Assembly (NCBI GenBank): GCA_934281605.1
Contig: CAKQXD010000004.1
Coordinates: 62,001-126,000 of the forward strand
DNA: 64,000 nt
Origin: an uncultured Clostridia bacterium
GTDB taxonomy: Bacteria > Bacillota > Clostridia > Peptostreptococcales > Anaerovoracaceae
Direction of reading: 5' to 3'
Shown here: piece after piece, positions 32,828 through 40,089 of the stretch
How positions within the stretch are numbered: the stretch's first letter is position 1
Layout: each line of letters opens with the position of its first letter
The notes under the pieces: model-generated
What the model saw: only the letters and a program-made list of their open reading frames with translations
The model's database searches: none
Told to the model about the DNA's origin: nothing
Translations under genes and position numbers: made by a program

Positions 32828-33465
32828 TGAAAACGAAAATTTGTCTGATCCGGCACGGGATCACGGAAGGAAATCAGAAGCGACTGTATTACGGCTCCTC
32901 GGATATTCCTCTCGCGGAAGAAGGCGTTGCAATGCTTCGGGAACTGGCTGCACAGGGAATCTACCCGGATGATGCTGATGCAAAGTGCTATACCAGCGGT
33001 ATGCTGCGGACCGAGCAGACCTTTTCACTCATCTACGGCGACCGGGAGCACGAGACATTTTCGCCGTTCCGCGAGATCGATTTCGGCGACTTTGAAATGA
33101 AAAGCTACGGGGAATTAAAGGATGATCCCGACTATCAGACCTGGATCAGCGACACGACGGGGACCCTGCCCCCTCCCGGCGGCGAAAGCGCCCGCGACTT
33201 TCAGGAGCGGGTCTTAGAAGGCTTTGCAGAACTGCTGCAGAGACAGGAAGAGCGTTTGAAAAACTCTTTGCAGGAAGAAAGAGCGTACAGCCTGAAAGGC
33301 AAACTGCTGGCCATCGTCGTCTGCCACGGCGGCCCCATCGCGGCGATTTTGCAGAACGCATTTCCAGACGAAAAAGAGAATTTCTACCAGTGGCTGCCCG
33401 ACCCAGGGCACGGGTATCTGCTGACGGTGGAAGATGGAGAGATATTGGAGATGGAGAGTTTTTAG
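32827..33465 (+). CDS. cobC: Histidine phosphatase, alpha-ribazole phosphatase (CobC-like)
   Basis: The start at 32827 overlaps the previous stop (TAATG) and gives 212 residues. The phosphoglycerate-mutase-like signature is CLIRHGITEGN near the N-terminus; YTSGMLRTEQT and FREIDFGDFE carry the second Arg and Glu, and VVCHGGPIAAIL holds the second catalytic His. In this context it most likely dephosphorylates alpha-ribazole phosphate, the last step needed by CobS, though the fold alone would allow other phosphomonoesters. Confidence 0.85.
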   Translation: MKTKICLIRHGITEGNQKRLYYGSSDIPLAEEGVAMLRELAAQGIYPDDADAKCYTSGMLRTEQTFSLIYGDREHETFSPFREIDFGDFEMKSYGELKDDPDYQTWISDTTGTLPPPGGESARDFQERVLEGFAELLQRQEERLKNSLQEERAYSLKGKLLAIVVCHGGPIAAILQNAFPDEKENFYQWLPDPGHGYLLTVEDGEILEMESF

Positions 33466-33545
33466 GGGCTATTCCCTGTTTGAAAATCCCTGGCAATCCA
33501 CCCCGCAGTTGCGGTATAATAGAGATACAAAGGGAGGTAAGGAAC

Positions 33546-34091
33546 ATGAAGAATATTTTGATTTTAACGGGCAGTCCGCGAGTGGGCGGCAACAGCGACC
33601 TGATGGCGGAGGCGTTTCAGAAGGGTGTGGAAGCTGCCGGTCACAAAGTAGTACGCTACGATACGGGACGCAATGCGATCCTGCCGTGCCGCGCCTGCGA
33701 CGCCTGTTTTTCGGGCGGCAAGGCCTGCGTGTGGGATGACCGCTTCAGCAACGAGCTGGCTCCGCTGATCGAGGCTGCCGACGTGATCGTTCTGGCAACA
33801 CCGCTGTACTGGTACACGTTCCCGGCACAGCTGAAAGCGGCCATCGACAAGCTGTATTCCTTTATAGTAGGAGAGCACAGCATCGCCGGAAAAGAAGCAT
33901 ATCTGCTGATCTGCGCCGAAGAGACAACTGGAGCCTGCTTCGACGGTGTGATCCGTTCCTACGAGCATATCACCGATTATGCGAAGTGGGTCGACAGAGG
34001 CAAGCTGACAGTGACCGGCGTCAGCGGCAAGGGTGAAATTTTAAATACAGACGCATTGCAGAAAGCAGAAAAAATGGGACAGTCCGTCTAG
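33546..34091 (+). CDS. NAD(P)H-dependent flavodoxin-like oxidoreductase
   Basis: A 181-residue FMN reductase-fold protein; the start at 33546 has GGGAGGTAAGGAAC before it. The FMN loop reads LTGSPRVGGNSDLMAEAF, followed by the cysteine pattern CRACDACFSGGKAC and then ATPLYWYTFPAQLKAAIDK. It is a relative of the protein at 28462. A TATAAT at 33515 upstream suggests its own promoter. Flavoproteins of this type on both sides of the cobamide genes could supply the reduced corrinoid needed for adenosylation; that is inference. Confidence 0.85.
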   Translation: MKNILILTGSPRVGGNSDLMAEAFQKGVEAAGHKVVRYDTGRNAILPCRACDACFSGGKACVWDDRFSNELAPLIEAADVIVLATPLYWYTFPAQLKAAIDKLYSFIVGEHSIAGKEAYLLICAEETTGACFDGVIRSYEHITDYAKWVDRGKLTVTGVSGKGEILNTDALQKAEKMGQSV

Positions 34092-34167
34092 GACGTCCTT
34101 TTTTCTTGGTAATATTGAAAACTGCTGATTATAGAAACTGACTCGCTTTCTATAATACAGTTTATAC

Positions 34168-34238
34168 TTGCAAAATCTTCGTTTACATGAATTTTCTTTA
34201 TTTGACGGTGTTTTTTATTGAAAACGAAGATTTTGCAA
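34168..34238. repeat. Perfect 17-bp inverted repeat in intergenic region
   Basis: TTGCAAAATCTTCGTTT (34168-34184) and AAACGAAGATTTTGCAA (34222-34238) are perfect inverted arms around a 37-base T-rich loop. It is preceded by a smaller pair, TATAGAAA...TTTCTATA (around 34133-34154). The T-rich loop and lack of a terminal U-run argue against a simple terminator. Confidence 0.6.
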
Positions 34239-34308
34239 ATTTAGCGAGCTATCGGCTCTGCGCAATCCCATCCAGAAGACTCCCCCTCGAGCCCCCGCAT
34301 CCATCCAC

Positions 34309-34356
34309 GCAAAAACGAGACATGTCCGCCTGATGCGGTCGTCTCGTTTTTGTAAG
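34309..34356. terminator. Bidirectional intrinsic terminator
   Basis: CAAAAACGAGAC and GTCTCGTTTTTG arms flank an inner GC-rich loop. On the minus strand it lies after the surface-protein stop at 34393 and on the plus strand after the flavoprotein gene. Confidence 0.8.
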
Positions 34357-34392
34357 GGGTCTTATGCTGCTCAAACCTTGGCAGCGATTGGG

Positions 34393-35610
34393 TTACATAT
34401 TGTCTCTTTTACGATTTGCAATACATACTGCGCCCACGCTTCCGCTTAAGAAGAGGACTGCCAGCAGAGGTGCTGCAAAGCTGTCGTCGCCGGTTTTCGG
34501 CGCTTTATCGGTTGTCTGCTGAGAAACTTCAGCCGTTTTCACTGTATCCGGGTTTTTCGGATCTGCCGGAGTCACCGGGTCTGGCGTCAGTTTCATTTCA
34601 TATGTGCAGGCGTCGCACTTGCCGTCTTTATCCATGTCAAAGTGTCCGCCTCTTTCTGCGATGGAATCACAGCCTTCTGTCTGACACTGCATCCAGTGCA
34701 TTTCGTCAGTGATGACCCAAACATAATTGTGATCTGCTTTCGTGCCGTATGCAGCGCCGCAGGTCGTGCACTTTGCTGCTTCCTGACAGGTTGCTTTTCC
34801 GCCGGAACAGATGGCAGCTTGTTCTGTATGATTACATCCAGCTACCGTACATTTTTTATAGTGGTACTGTCCGCCACCTTCTGTGCTGTGCTGCCAGTCA
34901 GATAACTGGTGGGCACCAACTAAAGTTCCTGTATAATATTTATTCGTTGCAGTAGCATCATCCCCTGCGCTTGCTCCGCATATGGAACATGCATACCAAT
35001 AGATGTTATGCTCCTGACAGTTCGTTGCTGTTGTTTTTAAATATTTAGACGATTCTGTGCTGGTTGTGTAGTCATGTGTATGAGAACCTTCGATGATCGT
35101 GCCACCACCGCCGACGCTGCCTCTCACAGTCGTTCCTGATTCAATTGTTACAGTGTTATGAAGTCCAACAAAAATCCCCCAGTTGTAGCCTGCCAGGAAC
35201 GTACCATTTCCAGAAATGGTCGCTGTCGAGTCACCCTTATAAACATGATTGAAGCAAAGCGGTTCTTCTGTCCCTGCTCCATTTAATGTTTTCCCATTGG
35301 CATCAAAATTGATATGCACACCGGAAATTTTCAAACTGATCCGGCCCTTCACATTCTGGATCATTTTAATATTAATGGTGTTGCCATTAATCGTAACTTC
35401 CGCTACACCGGAATCCTCTAAGCCTTTCTTTGCATCTGCAGCTGTAGTATATTCATGATTTCCAATATTCACACTATCGTCCGCCGAAACATTCGCCGGC
35501 AGAACGAAAATCATCGCGATCAGCACCATCAAACCTATGATGCCTGCCGCCATCCAGTTTCTGGTGCGCAGTGCACTTTGCACCATCCCCGGGTTCGTCC
35601 CATGTACCAT
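34393..35610 (-). CDS. Cysteine-rich surface protein with C-terminal sortase-type signal
   Basis: A 405-residue secreted protein; AAGGAGGCAATAA precedes the start. The N-terminus has a signal-anchor-like segment (WMAAGIIGLMVLIAMIFVLP, then ANVSADD). Residues 45-190 look like a right-handed beta-type domain (IKMIQNVKGRISLKI, ATISGNGTFLAGYNW). Then come repeated Cys pairs (CQEHNIYWYACSICGASAG, CQEAAKCTTCGAAYG, CTYEM) typical of small Zn-ribbon-like adhesin modules. The end has KAPKTGDDS, a hydrophobic stretch and RKRD. APKTG fits the (S/P/N)PxTG motif used by class B sortases of clostridia, and a class B sortase is encoded at 57395. Confidence 0.8.
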   Translation of the reverse strand: MVHGTNPGMVQSALRTRNWMAAGIIGLMVLIAMIFVLPANVSADDSVNIGNHEYTTAADAKKGLEDSGVAEVTINGNTINIKMIQNVKGRISLKISGVHINFDANGKTLNGAGTEEPLCFNHVYKGDSTATISGNGTFLAGYNWGIFVGLHNTVTIESGTTVRGSVGGGGTIIEGSHTHDYTTSTESSKYLKTTATNCQEHNIYWYACSICGASAGDDATATNKYYTGTLVGAHQLSDWQHSTEGGGQYHYKKCTVAGCNHTEQAAICSGGKATCQEAAKCTTCGAAYGTKADHNYVWVITDEMHWMQCQTEGCDSIAERGGHFDMDKDGKCDACTYEMKLTPDPVTPADPKNPDTVKTAEVSQQTTDKAPKTGDDSFAAPLLAVLFLSGSVGAVCIANRKRDNM

Positions 35611-35782
35611 TTATTGCCTCCTTGTGATTTGTGAGTAATTGCTTCGTTGATATTGTACCGCAAAACACCCCCTGACGACGGGGGTATGTGCGAAATGCTG
35701 TTTTAAAGGCGCGAATTGCAAAAGAATCCGATTGCACCTCCCCCTCTCCTCCCGTATAATGAAGATAACAAACGATGAGGAG

Positions 35783-36517
35783 ATGACTAAATTGAAAATA
35801 GCAGTCTGCGATGACGACAACCTTTTTGTGCAGCAAACCGGTCAGGCGGTCCAGGAATGGGCGCAGGAACGGGAGCTTTCTGCCAGCGTTTTTTCCTTTG
35901 ACAACGGCGATTCCCTGCTGAACGCCTACGCTGCAGAAAAATTCGACATCCTGCTGCTGGACATCATGATGCCCCTGTTCACCGGTATGGAACTGGCTCA
36001 CGCGATCCGTGAAATCGATGCCGCTGCAAAGATCATTTTCCTCACTTCATCTCCGGAATTCGCCGTAGAATCCTACGAAGTGAAAGCCTCCGGCTACCTG
36101 CTGAAGCCTTTGCAGAAAGAAAAGCTTCACAGCGTCCTGGATGACTGCGTAGCACCCCCGGAGGGCGAGCCGGAACACGTCATCATCCGAACCAGCCACG
36201 GGTATCACAAAATCTATCTCCACGACATCGAATGCCTGGAGGCCCAGAATAAAAAGGTCATCTTCCATCTGACCGGAGGCGAAGCGCGGGATGCTCTGGG
36301 GACGTTTTCCAATTACGCGGAAGATCTGACCATGGAGAACGGATTTTTCAAATGTCACCGCAGTTACATCGTGTCCATCCCGCAGGTGGATTATTTCAAC
36401 GCTACGGAGCTTCGGACGCGGACCGGGATCCTGATCCCCATCGCCCGCAGCTACAGCAAAACCTTCAAAGAAACCTATTTCGCATACATGTTCCAAAAGG
36501 AGACACACCATGATTGA
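35783..36517 (+). CDS. LytTR-family response regulator
   Basis: A 244-residue protein starting MTKLKIAVCDDDN. The receiver domain has the acidic pair at CDDD, the phosphoacceptor Asp in ILLLDIMMPLFTGMEL (around residue 55) and a Lys in GYLLKPL. The C-terminal LytTR DNA-binding domain carries IRTSHGYHKIYLHDIECLEA and FFKCHRSYIVS. It pairs with the kinase starting eight bases before its stop. Targets are typically peptide-, toxin- or surface-protein genes, so the divergent surface protein at 34393 is a candidate. GATGAGG is a weak ribosome binding site. Confidence 0.9.
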   Translation: MTKLKIAVCDDDNLFVQQTGQAVQEWAQERELSASVFSFDNGDSLLNAYAAEKFDILLLDIMMPLFTGMELAHAIREIDAAAKIIFLTSSPEFAVESYEVKASGYLLKPLQKEKLHSVLDDCVAPPEGEPEHVIIRTSHGYHKIYLHDIECLEAQNKKVIFHLTGGEARDALGTFSNYAEDLTMENGFFKCHRSYIVSIPQVDYFNATELRTRTGILIPIARSYSKTFKETYFAYMFQKETHHD

Positions 36518-37781
36518 GATGCTGCTGGTCGGCCTGCGCTACCTGCTGACGCTCCTCTTCGGAGTCGCTGTATCCGCAGCCTTTCTGGACATTGCACCGA
36601 CCCGAAAAAATATCGTGATCCTCAGCGTTTTTTCAGCGCTGAATTTTTCGGTGCAGTGCATTTTATATCTGATGCAAAGCAGCACCGTCATGTTTTCGTT
36701 CTATCCGTTCGTGACCCATATCCCGCTGATGCTGGTGTTTATTTTCGTATGCAAAGCACGGCCAACTTCGGCGATCCTGTCGGTTTTGACCGGCTATCTA
36801 TGCTGCCAGGTCAGCAACTGGGCGTCCACGATCCCGCAGACGTTTCAGTGCGCAGACTGGATCGTAAATTTGACTTATATCGCCGTTCTCATCGCGATGT
36901 TTCCGCTGGTATTCCGGTTCGCCGCAGCACCTATTGCAAAGCTTCTGGCCAAGCCATCGTCCGCGCTGGCGTCCTTCGCCATCATCCCGGTCGCTTATTA
37001 CATTTTTGATTACATTTCCACCGTATATACAAAGCTCCTGTACGCCGGAAACTATACGGCAGTCGAATTCCCGTCATTTCTTCTGTGCATCTGTTATCTC
37101 ATGTTCTGCACCATTTATTTCAAGCAGTACGAGGGAAAACGGGAGGCGGAAAACCGGCATCGTTTTATCAAGCTGAAGCAGAAACAGTCTGAAAAGGAAA
37201 TGGCTGCTATCCGGCGAAACGAGCAGGCGATCGCACTGCTGCGCCACGACATGCGTCATTTTCTCAACACCCTATCCGACTGCATCGAAAACGGTGAAAC
37301 CGGCAAGGCGCAGGAATACATCCATGAGATCATCGCATCGACCGACAAAACGGCCCGGAAAAAGTATTCCACCAATGAGACCATCAACATGATCCTGTCG
37401 TCCTATGAGACGGAACTGCAGGAAAACAACATTGATTTTCACTGCCTGGTCCGGGTGCCCAGGGAGCTGCCGATTTCCGATGTAGAGCTGACTTCGATCC
37501 TTTCCAACGCCATGGAAAACGCGGTCCATGCGGTGGCTTCTATCGAGGATCCGGCCCAGCGGTTGATCGAGCTTACTATGAATGAAGTCGGTGGAAAGTT
37601 CCTAATTTCTCTGGAAAATACCTGTTCGAATGCGCCTCATTTCGCAGGCGGTCTACCGGTAACTTCGGAACCGGGCCACGGCTTCGGCACTCAGAGCATC
37701 GACTACACCGTCCGCAAGCTCAATGGCAACTGCCAGTTCTCCGCTTCCGACGGGAAATTTATTTTGCAGATCGTGTTGTAG
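36510..37781 (+). CDS. AgrC/GHKL-type sensor histidine kinase
   Basis: A 423-residue protein with about six N-terminal transmembrane helices (residues 5-190), a coiled stretch (EAENRHRFIKLKQKQSEKEM), the phosphoacceptor region ALLRHDMRHFLNTLSD (the H-box of the AgrC group), and a GHKL ATPase with SNAMENAVHAV (N-box) and GHGFGTQSI (G-box). The ATG at 36510 overlaps the response-regulator gene, so they are co-translated. No AgrD-like peptide gene is evident nearby. Confidence 0.9.
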   Translation: MIEMLLVGLRYLLTLLFGVAVSAAFLDIAPTRKNIVILSVFSALNFSVQCILYLMQSSTVMFSFYPFVTHIPLMLVFIFVCKARPTSAILSVLTGYLCCQVSNWASTIPQTFQCADWIVNLTYIAVLIAMFPLVFRFAAAPIAKLLAKPSSALASFAIIPVAYYIFDYISTVYTKLLYAGNYTAVEFPSFLLCICYLMFCTIYFKQYEGKREAENRHRFIKLKQKQSEKEMAAIRRNEQAIALLRHDMRHFLNTLSDCIENGETGKAQEYIHEIIASTDKTARKKYSTNETINMILSSYETELQENNIDFHCLVRVPRELPISDVELTSILSNAMENAVHAVASIEDPAQRLIELTMNEVGGKFLISLENTCSNAPHFAGGLPVTSEPGHGFGTQSIDYTVRKLNGNCQFSASDGKFILQIVL

Positions 37782-37797
37782 GCAGCCACTTGAGCTG

Positions 37798-37830
37798 CAA
37801 AAAGCTGCGGTCGGCGCTGCAGTTTTTTTA
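37798..37830 (+). terminator. Terminator after histidine kinase
   Basis: An imperfect CTGCA...TGCAG hairpin containing GCTGCGGTCGGCGCTGC is followed by seven T residues. Confidence 0.55.
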
Positions 37831-37931
37831 ATGCGCCGCCATCCCCATCATTATGCGGATGTAATTAGTTACAGAATACAAAATCTCGTGCCTTTATTGT
37901 TTGCTTGTCACAAAAAACTTCGTAAATCCTA

Positions 37932-37960
37932 TTGACATCCTAGGCTTCGCCTGCTACAAT
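37932..37960 (+). promoter_or_regulatory. Promoter of asnB T-box leader
   Basis: TTGACA (37932-37937), 17 bases, TACAAT (37955-37960). Confidence 0.75.
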
Positions 37961-37974
37961 GAGACAAAATTAAA

Positions 37975-38266
37975 TATTGCAAAGACATCGATGGAGAGAA
38001 GTACCACAGAAGTTCGCTCCCAGTGAGCTGGAGATAGTGAGAACCCGGCAGTACGAATCTGTGCGAATAACACTTCGGAGTTGTGAACCGAACGCTTTGC
38101 CCGAAGCAGAGCCAGTAGGGGATCCGGGCTCGGCCCGTAACAGCCGATACAACTGCTAGGTTGGAAAAAGAGGGGTTTCAAATACACGCGAACTCAAGAT
38201 AGGTGGCACCGCGGATCAGTGGCTATTCGTCCTATAGATTGATAGGATGAGCAGCCACTTTTTTAT
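37975..38266 (+). promoter_or_regulatory. T-box leader (asparagine-specific, AAC specifier) upstream of asnB
   Basis: The T-box sequence AGGTGGCACCGCGG lies at 38201-38214 and is followed by a terminator (AGTGGCT...AGCCACTTTTTTATT, 38218-38266). Stem I starts near GATGGAGAGAAGTACC. Its 3' side reads GCGAATAACACTTCGG, which aligns with the leucine T-box at 48 kb (AAATGTCTCACCCGG); the specifier position is AAC here and CTC there. AAC codes for Asn, agreeing with the asparagine synthetase that follows. Uncharged tRNA-Asn would pair with the T-box bulge and allow read-through. Confidence 0.9.
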
Positions 38267-38299
38267 TACCGATCTAATCGCCACAAGGAGGAAAAAATT

Positions 38300-39919
38300 A
38301 TGTGTTCGATCATGTGTTACGTTGGGAAATTAACAGAGCAAGAATCCGAAGCTTTTCTGCCAAAATTCACAGAGGGCTTCGAGAAGACTATAAGCCGGGG
38401 ACCTGATATGTCTCAGGTCCTCAAGTTCGGGTCAGGGGTCTGCGCCTTTCACCGCCTGGCCATCATGGATCTTGACGAGACCGGAATGCAGCCGTTCTGC
38501 CTGGAGGGGAGCTACTCCATCTGCAACGGCGAGCTGTACGGATTTCGCAAGCTGAAACGCGATCTGGAAGCCAAAGGATACGCCTTTACTTCCGACAGCG
38601 ACTGCGAGATCATCCTCCCTTTATACCGCGAATACGGCACCGAAATGTTTGCCTTGTTAGACGCCGAGTTCGCCATGGTCATCTATGATGCAAAGGCCGA
38701 TACGTTCGTCGCGGCGCGTGACCCCATCGGGATCCGCCCGCTCTACTACGGCTACACGGAAAGCGGCGCGATCCTCTTCGCCAGCGAGCCGAAGAACATC
38801 TGTGGTCTCACGGACAAGATCATGCCGTTCCCTCCGGGACATTATTACAAGGACGGCCGGTTCCACTGCTACTGCGATATGAGCCAGGTCGATCCTTCTG
38901 CAAAGACCGCTCCGGCGGATGCTGATCTGCCAGCGATCTGCGATCAGATCAGGGATAAGCTGATCACAGGCGTGCAGAAACGCCTCGACGCCGACGCTCC
39001 CCTGGGCTTTCTTTTGAGCGGCGGACTGGACAGTTCTCTCGTCTGCGCCATCGCCCAGAAGCTGATGCCGGGCAAGCCGATCCGGACCTTTGCCATCGGC
39101 ATGAACGAGGACGCCATCGACCTGAAATACGCCAAGGAAGCGGCTGAATTTATCGGCAGCGATCACACGGAATTTATCATCACGAAGGAAGATGTTCTGG
39201 AGTCTCTGGAAACGGTCATCGAGATCCTGGGTACCTTTGATATCACCACGATCCGCGCCAGCATGGGCATGTACCTGCTCTGCAGGAAGATCCGGGAGAC
39301 CACCGACGTTCGCGTCCTTCTGACTGGAGAAATTTCCGATGAACTTTTTGGATATAAATACACGGATTTCGCCCCGGACGCAGCGGCGTTCCAGGCAGAA
39401 TCTGCAAAGCGCATTCGCGAGCTTCATATGTACGACGTGCTCCGTGCGGACCGGTGCATCAGTGCAAACTCCATCGAGGCGCGGGTGCCGTTCGGCGATC
39501 TGGATTTCGTCCGGACTGTTATGGCCATCGATCCAGAAAAGAAGATGAACACCTACGGCAAAGGCAAGTATCTGCTCCGCAAGGCCTTCGAGGGAGACTA
39601 CCTGCCGGAGTCGATCCTGTGGCGTGAAAAAGCGGCGTTCAGCGACGCTGTGGGACACTCTTTAGTGGATCATCTAAAGGAATACGCAGAGAGCCGTTAC
39701 ACGGAGGACGAGCTGACGGCAGGCTGTCAGAAATACAGCTATCACGCGGCTCCGTTTACCAAGGAATCCCTGCTGTATCGTGAAATTTTTGAGAAATACT
39801 ATCCGGATCAGGCAGAAATGATCGCCGGATTCTGGATGCCGAATAAATCATGGGAAGGCTGCGACGTCAGCGATCCGAGCGCCCGCGTCCTTTCCAACTA
39901 TGGAGAAAGCGGGAAGTAA
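38300..39919 (+). CDS. asnB: Asparagine synthetase (glutamine-hydrolysing)
   Basis: A 539-residue class II amidotransferase beginning MCSIMCYVG, with Cys2 as the N-terminal nucleophile. The glutaminase domain includes RLAIMDLDETGMQPF and SICNGELYGFRKL. The synthetase domain carries the PP-loop LLSGGLDSSLVCAIA (around residue 238) and TGEISDELFGYKYTDF. It moves ammonia from glutamine to aspartyl-AMP. AAGGAGG precedes the ATG and the T-box leader controls it. The genes after it (PurF-like fragment and glutamine synthetase) follow with short gaps, giving one nitrogen-assimilation unit. Confidence 0.95.
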   Translation: MCSIMCYVGKLTEQESEAFLPKFTEGFEKTISRGPDMSQVLKFGSGVCAFHRLAIMDLDETGMQPFCLEGSYSICNGELYGFRKLKRDLEAKGYAFTSDSDCEIILPLYREYGTEMFALLDAEFAMVIYDAKADTFVAARDPIGIRPLYYGYTESGAILFASEPKNICGLTDKIMPFPPGHYYKDGRFHCYCDMSQVDPSAKTAPADADLPAICDQIRDKLITGVQKRLDADAPLGFLLSGGLDSSLVCAIAQKLMPGKPIRTFAIGMNEDAIDLKYAKEAAEFIGSDHTEFIITKEDVLESLETVIEILGTFDITTIRASMGMYLLCRKIRETTDVRVLLTGEISDELFGYKYTDFAPDAAAFQAESAKRIRELHMYDVLRADRCISANSIEARVPFGDLDFVRTVMAIDPEKKMNTYGKGKYLLRKAFEGDYLPESILWREKAAFSDAVGHSLVDHLKEYAESRYTEDELTAGCQKYSYHAAPFTKESLLYREIFEKYYPDQAEMIAGFWMPNKSWEGCDVSDPSARVLSNYGESGK

Positions 39920-39939
39920 TCCGCAGAAAGGAAGAGAGT

Positions 39940-40074
39940 ATGAAGCAATGTAAATCCTGTGCTCCGGCTAGGTGCTGCCGTGAGCTGCAAACCGGTCTGG
40001 GCGAAGAATGCGGCGTGTTCGGCGCCTATGATCTGTCGGGAAAGGACGTTTCCCTGGCCTTTGAAGAAGAATAA
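39940..40074 (+). CDS. 44-residue PurF-N-terminus-like ORF (remnant or short peptide)
   Basis: From ATG at 39940 (preceded by AAAGGAAGAGAG) 44 residues are encoded. The middle, LGEECGVFGAYD, matches the N-terminal start of amidophosphoribosyltransferase PurF (EECGVFG, where Cys is the amidotransferase nucleophile). The protein ends ten residues later in a short acidic tail, so the glutaminase domain is missing. The preceding segment has four Cys residues (CKSCAPARCC). It sits between asnB and glnN with good translation signals, so a translated peptide cannot be excluded, but the simplest reading is a truncated amidotransferase gene. Confidence 0.5.
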   Translation: MKQCKSCAPARCCRELQTGLGEECGVFGAYDLSGKDVSLAFEEE

Positions 40075-40089
40075 AGAGGAGGAACACCT

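Noticed and set aside
34168..34238. Insertion sequence or MITE end
   Set aside because: No transposase, target-site duplication or second copy is visible in the window; kept only as an unexplained repeat.
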